Shown in pieces: positions 43,794-52,375 of a stretch of DNA of 64,000 nt (positions within the stretch are counted from its first letter, which is position 1; the number at the start of each line of letters is the position of its first letter). The DNA is from Nocardioides sp. zg-1308 (lineage in GTDB: Bacteria > Actinomycetota > Actinomycetes > Propionibacteriales > Nocardioidaceae): the NCBI RefSeq assembly GCF_013155375.1, contig NZ_JABJQY010000002.1:1054001-1118000 (forward strand), given 5' to 3'. A program made the position numbers and the translations under genes. The notes beneath the pieces were generated by a model. That model was not told the DNA's origin and ran no database searches. It saw only the letters and a list, made by a program, of their open reading frames with translations.

Positions 43794-44663
43794 TCAGCTG
43801 GCGTCGAGCCGGGACACCTCGTCGGCGCTGAGCTCGATGTCGGCCGCTGCGGCGGAGTCGGTGATGGAGGAGGGGCGCTTGGCGCCGGGGATCGGGATGA
43901 CCACCGGCGACTGCGCGAGCTCCCAGGCGAGCGCCACCTGCTGGGCGCTCACCCCGCGCTCGCCCGCGATCTCGGCGAAGGCTGGGTGCTTGTCAGCAAG
44001 CTCCTTGGCGTCGGACAGGCCGCCGAGCGGGCTCCACGGCAGGAAGGCCAGGCCGAGCTCCTCGCAGACCTCGATCTCGGGCCGGCTGGAGCGGAACTTG
44101 GGGCTGAACTGGTTCTGCACGCTGACCAGGCGCTCGCCCAGCACGGCGTGGGCGGCGCGGATCTGGTCGGGGTCGGCGTTGGAGAGGCCGATGTGCGCGA
44201 CCTTGCCGCTGTCGGCGATCTCCGCGAGCGTGCCGATGACCTCGTCGTAGGGGACCTCCGGGTCGGGGCGGTGGTGCTGCCACAGGGCGACCTGCTCGAC
44301 GCCGAGGCGCTGCAGGCTCTCGTCGACGGCGCTGCGGAGGTGGTCGGCGGAGCTGTCGGTGTCCCAGCCACCCCCCTCGGTGCGGACGTGGCCGCCCTTG
44401 GTGGCGAGCAGGACGCGGTCGCGCACGCCCAGCTCGTCGAGGATGGAGGCGATGAGGCGCTCGTTCTCGCCCTGCGCGCCGGCCCCCTTCTCGTCGCCGG
44501 GGCCGTAGGCGTCGGCGGTGTCGAAGAGGGTGACGCCGGCGTCGAGCGCGGCGGAGACGGTGTCGACGAGCTGCTGTCGAGGCTGGGTGCCGGTCTGGTC
44601 GAAGGTCATCAGGCCCAGGCCGATGGCGCCGACCTGCTGGTTGCCGAGGGTGCGAGTCTGCAT
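43794..44663 (-). CDS. Aldo/keto reductase
   Basis: 289 residues, TIM barrel: LFDTADAYG (Asp and Tyr of the tetrad), LLATKGGH (Lys), LWQHHRPDP (His in place), HIGLSN, and PIPGAKRPSSI for NADPH binding. Cytoplasmic NADPH-dependent oxidoreductase. TAGGGT lies 7 nt before the ATG. Confidence 0.9.
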   Translation of the reverse strand: MQTRTLGNQQVGAIGLGLMTFDQTGTQPRQQLVDTVSAALDAGVTLFDTADAYGPGDEKGAGAQGENERLIASILDELGVRDRVLLATKGGHVRTEGGGWDTDSSADHLRSAVDESLQRLGVEQVALWQHHRPDPEVPYDEVIGTLAEIADSGKVAHIGLSNADPDQIRAAHAVLGERLVSVQNQFSPKFRSSRPEIEVCEELGLAFLPWSPLGGLSDAKELADKHPAFAEIAGERGVSAQQVALAWELAQSPVVIPIPGAKRPSSITDSAAAADIELSADEVSRLDAS

Positions 44664-44705
44664 GGATCCGACCCTACGACGCGCGGCCCAAGCCGCCCCC
44701 GGGGG

Positions 44706-45143
44706 TCAGACGGCGTTGACGCGGAAGGTGTCGAGGAGGCCGAAGGCGGCGACGGCGTGCGAGCTGAGGTCGTCGCCGACCGACTGCCGGGCGAAGTCGC
44801 CGAAGTCCTGCAGGTCGGCGATCTCGCGGGCGGTGACGTTGCGGAAGCCCATCGACCAGGTCGCGAACGCCCGTTGGTCGACGTACCTGCGGTCCACCAC
44901 GCGCACGTCGGTGTGGCGGGCGTCGGCGGTGATCACGCCGAACAGCCCGTCGATGACGTCCTCGGGCCCCTCGAGGGTCTGGATGACGGTGCCGCCGCTG
45001 TAGAGGAGCAGGCCGGTCACACCGAGCCGCTCGTTCTTCGGACGGATCTGCTCGATGAGGTCGACCAACTCGGCGACCGACATCAGCTGCATCGCGGAGC
45101 TGGTGTAGGTGATGGTGAGCAGGGTCGGGTCGTCACTGTCCAT
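44706..45143 (-). CDS. Single-domain BLUF blue-light sensor
   Basis: 145 residues. The flavin-site residues Tyr13, Asn37, Gln55, Trp96 and Met98 stand at exactly the spacing of AppA (Tyr21, Asn45, Gln63, Trp104, Met106), in the sequences ITYTS, NERLGVTGLLLY, IQTLEG and WSMGF. About 45 further residues form a helical cap; no EAL, GGDEF or DNA-binding output domain is fused, so it must signal through a partner. Start ATG 45143; an upstream in-frame start is possible. Confidence 0.92.
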   Translation of the reverse strand: MDSDDPTLLTITYTSSAMQLMSVAELVDLIEQIRPKNERLGVTGLLLYSGGTVIQTLEGPEDVIDGLFGVITADARHTDVRVVDRRYVDQRAFATWSMGFRNVTAREIADLQDFGDFARQSVGDDLSSHAVAAFGLLDTFRVNAV

Positions 45144-45208
45144 GGCTCGGTCGACGCTAGCCACCGTGAGGGGGGTGGACATCACCCCAGGGGAGACAGG
45201 TGTGCCCC

Positions 45209-46141
45209 TCACACCGTGACGACGATCTTGCCGCCGGGGCTCCCCTCCTCGGAGAGCCGGTGCGCGTCGGCGATCTCGTCCAGCGGGAACGTGCGCGCCA
45301 CGGTCACGCGGAGCTGCCCCTGCTCCACGAGGGCGGCGAGCGCGTCGAGACCGTCACGATCGGGGCGCACGAAGAGGTAGCGGCCGCCGATCTCGGCCAC
45401 CGCGCCCGGGTCGATGATGCTGACCACCCGGGCCGGGTCCTTCACCTGGGCCGCCGCGTCCGCGAGGGCGTCGCCGCCCACCAGGTCGAGCACCGCGTCG
45501 ACGGGGCCGCCGTGGGCGGCGAGCTGCTCGCTGACGAGACCGGCGTGGTGGTCGAGCACGACGGTCGCGCCCAGCTCGCGCACGAGGTCGTGGTGGGCGG
45601 GTGAGGCCGTGCCGACGACCTCGGCACCGCGGGCCACGGCGATCTGCACGGCGAGCTGCCCCACCCCGCCGGAGGCGGCGTGCACCAGCACGCGATCGCC
45701 GGGACCGACCTCGAGCAGCTCGATGAGCGCCTGGTGGGCGGTGAGGCCCGCGAGCGGGACGGCGGCCGCCTCCTCGAAGGACATCGACGGCGGCTTGAGC
45801 GCGACGGTCCGCTCGGGAGCCGGGACCAGCTCGGCGGCGGTGCCCTGGGAGACGTCGTCGCGGCGGACGTAGCCCCAGACCTCGTCCCCGACCCGGACGC
45901 CGGTGCGCACCGCCGGCCCGACCGCCTCCACGACCCCGGCGACGTCCCAGCCGGGGATGATCGGCAGGTGGTGGGGGAAGGCGCCGCTCAGGTGGCCCTC
46001 GCGCACCTTCCAGTCGACGGGGTTCACGCTGGTGGCCCGGACCCGGACGAGCACGGAGTCCGGCCCGACGGGCGGGTCGGGCCGCTCTCCCACGGTCAGC
46101 ACCTCGGGACCGCCGAAGGTGTCGTAGCTGGCTGCGCGCAT
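45209..46141 (-). CDS. Zinc-free quinone oxidoreductase-type MDR protein
   Basis: 310 residues of the medium-chain reductase family: SVNPVDWKVREG, GWDVAGVVEAVG, a VHAASGGVGQLAVQ nucleotide-binding loop, and no catalytic or structural zinc cysteines. NADPH-dependent quinone or enone reductase is likely. AGGAG stands before the ATG. Confidence 0.9.
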   Translation of the reverse strand: MRAASYDTFGGPEVLTVGERPDPPVGPDSVLVRVRATSVNPVDWKVREGHLSGAFPHHLPIIPGWDVAGVVEAVGPAVRTGVRVGDEVWGYVRRDDVSQGTAAELVPAPERTVALKPPSMSFEEAAAVPLAGLTAHQALIELLEVGPGDRVLVHAASGGVGQLAVQIAVARGAEVVGTASPAHHDLVRELGATVVLDHHAGLVSEQLAAHGGPVDAVLDLVGGDALADAAAQVKDPARVVSIIDPGAVAEIGGRYLFVRPDRDGLDALAALVEQGQLRVTVARTFPLDEIADAHRLSEEGSPGGKIVVTV

Positions 46142-46233
46142 GCTGGTCTCCTGATGTCGTCGGGGGCGCCGGTCGCCGGCGCCCGCACGGTCACAACCGT
46201 CGCAGGGACGGGTGGTGTTCCCGTCCCGACGCG

Positions 46234-46545
46234 TCAGTCGACGTCGATGCCCTTCACCCACCGCTCGCCGGGGTCGCCGCCCCAGGCGTCCCAGGCCACG
46301 CGACCGGGCGAGGGGAAGCCGTCGCCACCCTGCGTGAAGCCCTCGGCGTCCTTGTCCACGGTGTGCCGCGCGAAGTAGCCCTGCATCTTCTTCACGTCGG
46401 CGTCGCTGACGTCCTTGCCGTCGGCGAGCTGGTGGGCGCGGTGGCGCCCGACGTCGGTGAAGCCCTTGCCGGCCCTGCCCTCCTCGATCCACCGGACGGC
46501 GCGCTGCGCCGCCTCCTGCACGTCCTTCGGGGGCTGGTGTGCCAC
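46234..46545 (-). CDS. Hypothetical protein with phage-related WDAWGG-type domain
   Basis: 103 residues, mostly helical. RVAWDAWGGDPGERWVKG at the C-terminus and KKMQGYFARHTVDK in the middle resemble a short domain I recall in phage structural or prohead proteins and in stand-alone actinobacterial proteins. Role unknown. The GTG at 46545 has a GGAGGAG site upstream; no other phage gene is nearby. Confidence 0.7.
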   Translation of the reverse strand: MAHQPPKDVQEAAQRAVRWIEEGRAGKGFTDVGRHRAHQLADGKDVSDADVKKMQGYFARHTVDKDAEGFTQGGDGFPSPGRVAWDAWGGDPGERWVKGIDVD

Positions 46546-46718
46546 GTCTCCTCCAGGCTGGGTCTCGGCGTACGGGCCACCCACGCTAGGTCGCTCTCCA
46601 CCGCCACCGCCCCACCCCGTGGGACGAGCGCATCCCGACGGCCCGGGGCGATCCCGGTCCCGGCAAGGGAAGCCTGTCCTGTCTGGACGGACGCCCGATC
46701 GAGGGGGATCGTCGGGAC

Positions 46719-47009
46719 ATGACCACCATGAACCTGCCGATCGTCAGCTCGTGCAGCGTCGACGGCTGCTCCTACAACCACGACCACGACTGCCACGCCG
46801 GTGCGATCACCGTCACCGGCTCCGCGGGCGCCGCCTGCGGCACCTTCGTCCACACCGCCGACAAGGGCGGCGTCGACGCCCACGGCCACGTGGGCGCCTG
46901 CCACCGCGCGGACTGCCGCCACAACGACCACCTCGAGTGCACCGCCTCCGGTGTCGACGTGGGTGCCGGCGCCGATCCCGCCGACTGCCTCACCTTCGCG
47001 CCGGCCTGA
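46719..47009 (+). CDS. DUF1540 double-repeat Cys/His-rich protein
   Basis: 96 residues with two similar modules (SSCSVDGCSYNHDHDCHAGAITV and GACHRADCRHNDHLECTASGVDV), each bearing four cysteines and several histidines, the DUF1540 pattern. Probably a small metal-binding protein. Start ATG 46719; stop before a hairpin. Confidence 0.85.
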   Translation: MTTMNLPIVSSCSVDGCSYNHDHDCHAGAITVTGSAGAACGTFVHTADKGGVDAHGHVGACHRADCRHNDHLECTASGVDVGAGADPADCLTFAPA

Positions 47010-47067
47010 GCCGACCGGTTCCATCCGCCACGACGGCGGCGAACGGCCCCGCCGCGAGCGGTGGTGG

Positions 47068-47106
47068 TCCGACGGCCCGGGGCTCTGGGTACCCCGGACC
47101 GTCGGA
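47068..47106. terminator. Hairpin between convergent genes
   Basis: Stem TCCGACGG-x-CCGGGG with CCCCGG-x-CCGTCGGA around a 9-nt loop, one mismatch. Sits between the DUF1540 gene and the convergent mosaic protein gene. Confidence 0.8.
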
Positions 47107-47120
47107 GACTCAGGGGCGGG

Positions 47121-49565
47121 TCAGCGCCGGTGCACCCTCACCTTCACCGTGCGAACGGCCGCCAGCGTGCGGTCGTCACCGGCGTAGGCGATCCTCAGCC
47201 TCGTCGTGCCTGCCGCCTCGAGGACCGGCAGGGTGAAGGTCACCCGGCCGGCGCGGAGCCGGCCGGTGAGCTTCCTCGACCCGACCCGCAGCGTGACCTT
47301 GCCCGACGGGGTCGTCCCGGCGGCAGCCACGCGGACCACCACCTTCGCTCGCGTCCTCCCCGCCAGCACCGTGCCGGGCCTGACCTTCACGGTCATGGTC
47401 GGCTTCACCTGGGTGACCGGCGCCGGGGCGGGCGTCGGCGTGGGGGTCGGCGTGGGGGTCGGCGTGGGCGCGGGAGTGGGCGTGGGGGTCGGGACGAGCG
47501 GGGCGGCGGTCACGGCGACCGGCAGGGACACCGTGGTCCCGGTGGTGGTGCCGACGATCCGCACCGTGGTGGGACCGGTGGGCAGGTCGGCCGGGATCGT
47601 GGCCCGCACCGCGACGGTGCCGTCCCCGTCGAGGAGGTTGTCGGTGCGGGTGCCGTCCACCGGGAACGACCCGGCGGGCCGGCCCCCGATCGTCACGTCG
47701 ACGGCGGTGTCGCGGGGGTCCGTCGGAGCGGAGTAGGACCACGAGCTGAGGTCGACGGCGTACGTCGTGCCGGCGGCGTACGACGCCTGCGCCCCGCCGG
47801 GGACGCTGACCCCGATCGCCCGCTGGGTCTGCGGCACGGCGAGCGGGCCGGCGGCGGAGGTGTCGGCGACGTAGGCCGCGAGGGCCGACACCGTGCTCGC
47901 CTGGCGGACCTGGGGGACGAGCCCGGCGGTGAACCCGCGGAAGTTGTCGGCTCCGGCCGCGAGCGACTGGCCGACCGTGACCGAGTAGTTGCCGGTCGGG
48001 TTGAGCGCGACTCCGTCGAGCCACATGCCGGTGATCCGGTCGCCCTGAGGGCGGGTGGGGTCGTGGGTCCAGGTGAATCCGGACGAGGCCCCGAGGCGCA
48101 GGAACGCCGGGCTCGGCACCGTGCCGCCGGCCGTGAGCTGCCACTGCTGCTCCAGCACGGTCTTGATCCGCTCGCCGGTGAGGCGCATGTTGACCAGCGG
48201 CTCGTCGGCGACGGCGGCGGCCGCCTGGGCGTACGTCGTGGTGGCCGGGTAGGTGCCGCCGGCGACGAGGTCGGCCTTCAGCGCCGTGGGACTGGTGAAG
48301 GAGATCCGCGCCGTGCCCCCGCTGCTGGCGCGGGTCGCCCACCGCTGGGCGTCCGCGACGAGGTTGCCGAGGGTCGACTCGCCGCCGGGGTTGGGGGTCG
48401 TGCCGTTGGCCCGGGTGGCCCTGCGGGCGGGCCCGGCGAGCGGTCCGAGGGCGACGCCCGGCTGCACCTGGACGTCACGGAAGTCGACCTGCGCGGACTC
48501 GCTGCGGTTCTCGAGGCCGATGAAGCCGCCTGCGGCGACGGTCCTGTCCACGGCGTTGACGGGGGTGCCGTTGAGGAGGACGCGGATCCGGGCGGGGGTG
48601 ACCTGGATCGAGAACCGGTTCCACTGCGCGACGGGCCTGGTCGCCGCCGTGAGCGCGGCGGCGTCCGCGGCCCGGACCACGCTCCCGTCCGCGGACCGGA
48701 TCGTGGCGGTGTCGGTGGCGCCGATCATCACGCGGTAGCCGCCGGTGGGCTGGGCGCCGGTGTTGGTGCTCGAGCCGACGAGCACGCTCGAGGCGTCGTC
48801 GGCGTCCTTCCGCCGCCAGTCCAGCCCGAGGGTGTAGGCGCCGGACTGCTGCTGGGTGGTCGTGGCTCTGGTCCAGGTGGTGCCCGGACCGCGGAACCCG
48901 CGGATGGTGCAGTCGGTCTGGTGCCCGAAGCCGCCGGCTCCGGCCTTGCGCCACTGGTCGAAGGAGGCGAAGGTGCCGTCGAAGAGCCGCGCCGCGCCGG
49001 TGGCGAGCGGGGTGGGGGCGCAGGTGTCGGGTGCCGTGCCGCCGACCTGGATCGCGTCGAAGTTGAGCCGGCACATCTCCTGCGTCCGGTCGCAGCTGAC
49101 GGCGAGGGTGTTGGTCCCCTGCACGAGGGCGACGTCGGCGCGGGCGAACTCCCAGTCCTCCCAGCTCCCGGTCAGGGGGTAGGGCACGACCTGCCGGGTG
49201 CCGTTGGCGACCAGGCCCATGGAGCGGGTGACGTTCTCCTCCGCGCTCAGCGGGCCGGCGGCGTACCGGATCCACACCGGGTAGGTGCCGGCCTCCGGCA
49301 CGGTGACCGTCATGGTGGAGGTCATCCCGGTCTCGCGCAACGTGTAGGACCCGGAGCCGGAGAAGTTGCCGTGGTCGCCGGAGTTGAGCGCCGGCCCGCC
49401 GCTGATCTGGCCGTCCTCCACCTCGAGCCAGGCGACCTGGGTGTCGCCGGGCGCAGCGGCGGCCGAACCCGCCGCGACGGCCAGTCCGGCGACCCCGAGC
49501 GACACGGACAGGAGTGCCGTGGACGCACGGCGCAGGCGGGCGGGACGGATGACGGAACGACGCAC
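47121..49565 (-). CDS. Secreted multidomain protein: CBM-like, DUF1080-like, 5'-nucleotidase C-terminal domain, Ig-like domain
   Basis: 814 residues. Signal peptide (about 1-36). A carbohydrate-binding-like jelly roll (about 38-165, with SGSGSYTLRETGMTSTMTV) is followed by a lectin-type/DUF1080 domain (about 180-360), then a 5'-nucleotidase C-terminal domain (about 385-610: NLVADAQRWATRA, NMRLTGERIKTVLEQQW, GNYSVTVGQSLA). The metallophosphatase domain that normally precedes it is absent. A Pro-Thr linker and an Ig-like C-terminal domain complete it. GTG 49565 has AGAGGAG upstream. Confidence 0.85.
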   Translation of the reverse strand: MRRSVIRPARLRRASTALLSVSLGVAGLAVAAGSAAAAPGDTQVAWLEVEDGQISGGPALNSGDHGNFSGSGSYTLRETGMTSTMTVTVPEAGTYPVWIRYAAGPLSAEENVTRSMGLVANGTRQVVPYPLTGSWEDWEFARADVALVQGTNTLAVSCDRTQEMCRLNFDAIQVGGTAPDTCAPTPLATGAARLFDGTFASFDQWRKAGAGGFGHQTDCTIRGFRGPGTTWTRATTTQQQSGAYTLGLDWRRKDADDASSVLVGSSTNTGAQPTGGYRVMIGATDTATIRSADGSVVRAADAAALTAATRPVAQWNRFSIQVTPARIRVLLNGTPVNAVDRTVAAGGFIGLENRSESAQVDFRDVQVQPGVALGPLAGPARRATRANGTTPNPGGESTLGNLVADAQRWATRASSGGTARISFTSPTALKADLVAGGTYPATTTYAQAAAAVADEPLVNMRLTGERIKTVLEQQWQLTAGGTVPSPAFLRLGASSGFTWTHDPTRPQGDRITGMWLDGVALNPTGNYSVTVGQSLAAGADNFRGFTAGLVPQVRQASTVSALAAYVADTSAAGPLAVPQTQRAIGVSVPGGAQASYAAGTTYAVDLSSWSYSAPTDPRDTAVDVTIGGRPAGSFPVDGTRTDNLLDGDGTVAVRATIPADLPTGPTTVRIVGTTTGTTVSLPVAVTAAPLVPTPTPTPAPTPTPTPTPTPTPAPAPVTQVKPTMTVKVRPGTVLAGRTRAKVVVRVAAAGTTPSGKVTLRVGSRKLTGRLRAGRVTFTLPVLEAAGTTRLRIAYAGDDRTLAAVRTVKVRVHRR

Positions 49566-49645
49566 GACGGGCTCCTCTGCGGGCGCTGTGACGCACGCCA
49601 CAGCCGACTCGCACGCTAGCGGCGTCGGTTCAGCATGTCGAACCA

Positions 49646-49662
49646 CGTTCCACATCGTGGAA
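49646..49662. promoter_or_regulatory. Palindrome GTTCCAC-N3-GTGGAAC
   Basis: Perfect 7-bp arms with 3-bp centre, in the gap between the mosaic protein and the divergent acetyltransferase. The spacing suits an IclR- or GntR-type dimer; no such regulator is adjacent. Confidence 0.6.
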
Positions 49663-49737
49663 CATTGCTGGTTGTGGTGCCGCGAGCCGATCAAGGGTTC
49701 ACAACCCTGACCGCCCACACAGTGCGACACTCGAGTC

Positions 49738-50334
49738 GTGCCCGACCCGCCAGCCCTCCGCCGCCTGGAGACCTCGCGGCTGGTCCTGCGTCGCCGGCGC
49801 CCGGAGGAAGCCGCGACCTACCGACAGCTGTGGACCGAGCGCGATCCGCGCGTGCCTGCTCGGCGGAGGATCGACACCGAGGGGCGGCCCACGATCGACG
49901 ACATCAGGGAGCAGGTCCGCGCGGAGTCCTCGAGGTCGGGCCTGGTCGTCCTGGCTGTCGTGCGCCGCGACACGTCCGAGGTGATCGGCTACTGCGGTCT
50001 GTTCACGGTCGACGGGCGGCCGTCCGACGAGCCGGAGCTCGCCTTCGAGCTGCTCCGATCGGTGCACGGCCACGGCCTGGCGACGGAGGCGGCCCGCGCA
50101 GTCGTCGAGTGGGCGGAGCAGGCCGGGTTGCCCCGCCTGTGGGCGGACGTCTGGGACTGGAACACCGCGTCGCGTCGGGTCCTCGACAAGCTGGGCTTCC
50201 GGGAGACGGGCGCGGCGACCGCGGGTGAGCACGGCGTCAGCCTCACGACCGTGCTGGAGCTCCAGCCGGCGCCTCGTCGGGCGGCTCGTCGGGCGGCTCG
50301 GTCCCCGGGACGGCCCGAGCACCCGCCATCATGA
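49738..50334 (+). CDS. GNAT-family acetyltransferase (RimJ/RimL-like)
   Basis: 198 residues. The N-terminus LETSRLVLRRRRPEEA, VIGYCGLFTVDG, ELAFELLRSVHGHGLATEAARAVV (acetyl-CoA loop) and NTASRRVLDKLGFRE are those of RimJ-type transferases. GTG start 6 nt after GACACT. The tail of about 30 residues is Arg/Pro/Ala rich. The stop lies inside a hairpin. Confidence 0.88.
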   Translation: MPDPPALRRLETSRLVLRRRRPEEAATYRQLWTERDPRVPARRRIDTEGRPTIDDIREQVRAESSRSGLVVLAVVRRDTSEVIGYCGLFTVDGRPSDEPELAFELLRSVHGHGLATEAARAVVEWAEQAGLPRLWADVWDWNTASRRVLDKLGFRETGAATAGEHGVSLTTVLELQPAPRRAARRAARSPGRPEHPPS

Positions 50335-50366
50335 GTGCTCGGACCTGGCCGACGGGCACTCATGAT
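50328..50366. terminator. Hairpin overlapping the acetyltransferase stop
   Basis: Arms ATCATGAGTG and CACTCATGAT are perfect (50328-50337, 50357-50366) with a 19-nt loop. It overlaps the stop codon of the acetyltransferase and is followed by about 100 bp with nothing recognisable before the convergent dnaB stop. Confidence 0.75.
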
Positions 50367-50472
50367 TGCCGCGAGGACGTGGTGCCACCGTACCCACGCG
50401 GGCGGCGCTGATTCGTCGTCGCCCCACGTCGTGCGCCGCCGGGCCGTGACGGTGGGCCCGGCGGTGCGGGCC

Positions 50473-51876
50473 TCAGCCCTGGGCCATGTCGACGAAGCGC
50501 GAGTAGTGACCCTGGAAGGCCACCGTCAGGTCTCGGGTCGGGCCGTTGCGGTGCTTGGCCACGATCAGGTCGGCCTCGCCGGGGCGGGTCGACTCCTTCT
50601 CGTAGACGTCGTCGCGGTGGAGCAGGATCACCATGTCGGCGTCCTGCTCGAGCGACCCCGACTCACGCAGGTCGCTCATCATCGGGCGCTTGTCGCCGCG
50701 CTGCTCGGGACCACGGTTGAGCTGCGACAGCGCGATGATGGGCAGCTCGAGCTCCTTGGCGAGGAGCTTGATGTTGCGGGAGAACTCCGAGACCTCGAGC
50801 TGGCGGGACTCGACCTTCTTGCCCGAGCTCATCAGCTGCATGTAGTCGATGACGATGAGCTTGAGGTCGTGGCGCTGCTTGAGGCGCCGGGCCTTGGCGC
50901 GGATCTCCATCATGGTCATGTTGGGGCTGTCGTCGATGAACATCGGCGCCCCGGAGACCTGGCCCATCTTGCGGGCGAGCTTCTCCCAGTCGTCGTCGCG
51001 CATGGTGCCGTTGCGGATGTGGTTGAGCGGCACCTTCGCCTCGGCGGAGAGCAGCCGCATCATGATCTCCGAGCGCGTCATCTCCAGGCTGAAGAAGCAG
51101 CTCGTCAGGTTGTTGTGGATCGAGGCGGCGCGGCAGAAGTCGAGGGCGAGGGTCGACTTCCCCATCGCGGGGCGGGCCGCGACGATGATCATCTGGCCGG
51201 AGTGCAGGCCGTTGGTGAGGTCGTCGAGGTCGGCGAACCCGGTCGGCACGCCGTAGAGGCCGGCCTCGCGGTTGCCGATGGCCTCGATCTCGTCGAGGAC
51301 GCCGCTCATGATGTCGCTGAGCGGTGCGTAGTCGACGCTCGCGCGACGGTCGGTGACCTTGTAGACCTCGGCCTGGGCGTGGTCGACCACGTCGTCGATC
51401 TGGCCCTCGCCGGCATAGCCGAGGGCGGCGATCCGCGTGCCGGCCTCGACCAGGCGGCGCAGGATCGCCTTGTCGCGCACGATCTCGGCGTAGTAGCCGG
51501 CGTTGGCGGCGATCGGCACGTTGGCGGACAGGGTGTGGAGGTAGGGCGCGCCGCCGATGCGCTGGAGCTCGCCGCGCTTCTGCAGCTCCGCCGCCACCGT
51601 GATCGGGTCGGCGGGCTCGCCGCGGCCGTAGAGGTCGATGATCGCGTCGTGGATGACCTCGTGGGCCGGGCGGTAGTAGTCCACGCCCTTGATGACGTCG
51701 ACCACGTCGGCGATCGCGTCCTTGGACAGCAGCATCGAGCCGAGCACGCTCTGCTCGGCGGCGTTGTCCTGCGGAGGCGTCCGGTCCCCGGCGGAGCGCG
51801 GCGACTCCCCCGGCTCGTAGGCCGCCGGACCATCGCCCCATGCCTGGTCGGTGTCCCCCTCGAATGCGACGCTCAC
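50473..51876 (-). CDS. dnaB: Replicative DNA helicase
   Basis: 467 residues. N-terminal DnaB collar domain (NAAEQSVLGSMLLSKDAI), linker, then RecA-like motor with AARPAMGKSTLALDF (Walker A), SLEMTRSEIMMRL, LIVIDYMQLM (Walker B) and SQLNRGPEQR. No intein, unlike some actinobacterial DnaBs. GTG 51876 has GGAGGAG upstream. It lies near the rpsF-ssb-rpsR-rplI genes as is usual in actinobacteria, with a MATE gene between. Confidence 0.97.
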   Translation of the reverse strand: MSVAFEGDTDQAWGDGPAAYEPGESPRSAGDRTPPQDNAAEQSVLGSMLLSKDAIADVVDVIKGVDYYRPAHEVIHDAIIDLYGRGEPADPITVAAELQKRGELQRIGGAPYLHTLSANVPIAANAGYYAEIVRDKAILRRLVEAGTRIAALGYAGEGQIDDVVDHAQAEVYKVTDRRASVDYAPLSDIMSGVLDEIEAIGNREAGLYGVPTGFADLDDLTNGLHSGQMIIVAARPAMGKSTLALDFCRAASIHNNLTSCFFSLEMTRSEIMMRLLSAEAKVPLNHIRNGTMRDDDWEKLARKMGQVSGAPMFIDDSPNMTMMEIRAKARRLKQRHDLKLIVIDYMQLMSSGKKVESRQLEVSEFSRNIKLLAKELELPIIALSQLNRGPEQRGDKRPMMSDLRESGSLEQDADMVILLHRDDVYEKESTRPGEADLIVAKHRNGPTRDLTVAFQGHYSRFVDMAQG

Positions 51877-52375
51877 CGGTGCTCCTCCACTGTCACTGCC
51901 CACGACCCACCGCACTCCACGCTAGGGACGACCTCCGACATCACGTCGGACCCGTCGCGCGCGAGACCAGCTCCCGGATCACTGCCCGCGCGAGACCGTA
52001 CGTGCTGCCGGGCGACGATGGGAAGCCAGCGGCACCGAGTTATCCACAGGTTCTGTGGAGAAGGTGCTCCCGCCCGTGGACGACACGCGGCACGACGTGC
52101 ACTCGCCGTGGACCGACCTGTGGAGAGAGTGCCGGCGCCGCCTCGAGCACGCGCGCTGACCTGCGGAAACGATGCCCACAGGCTGTGGACGAAAATCCCC
52201 ACCCCGATCGCGTCGTTCATCTGTCCGACATCTGGATGATGCCTGTTGCTTTGTCGACACGGCCTCGTGACGCCCACCACCCGCAGCATCATCCACACGG
52301 TGATTCACAGGTAGTCCGAAGGGACTATGTACACCCACGGCCCGGCTCGATAGCCCCGGTTCCTAGGCTGCGGGC
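51877..52375. other. Intergenic region between dnaB and MATE gene, with a DnaA-box-like site
   Basis: About 500 bp without a gene. It is lower in GC than its surroundings and carries several (T)GTGGA / TCCACA words, one of them a perfect 9-mer DnaA-box consensus TTATCCACA (52040-52048). That number is too small for an origin; the site may control dnaB expression. Other open frames here have no credible protein character. Confidence 0.65.

Noticed and set aside
46234..46545. Prophage remnant
   Set aside because: One phage-type domain only; no integrase, capsid or attachment sites nearby.
50473..51876. Intein in dnaB
   Set aside because: The RecA motor is continuous and of normal length; no splicing motifs are present.
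51877..52375. Chromosomal replication origin
   Set aside because: Only one good DnaA box, and no AT-rich unwinding element or dnaA/dnaN genes in view.
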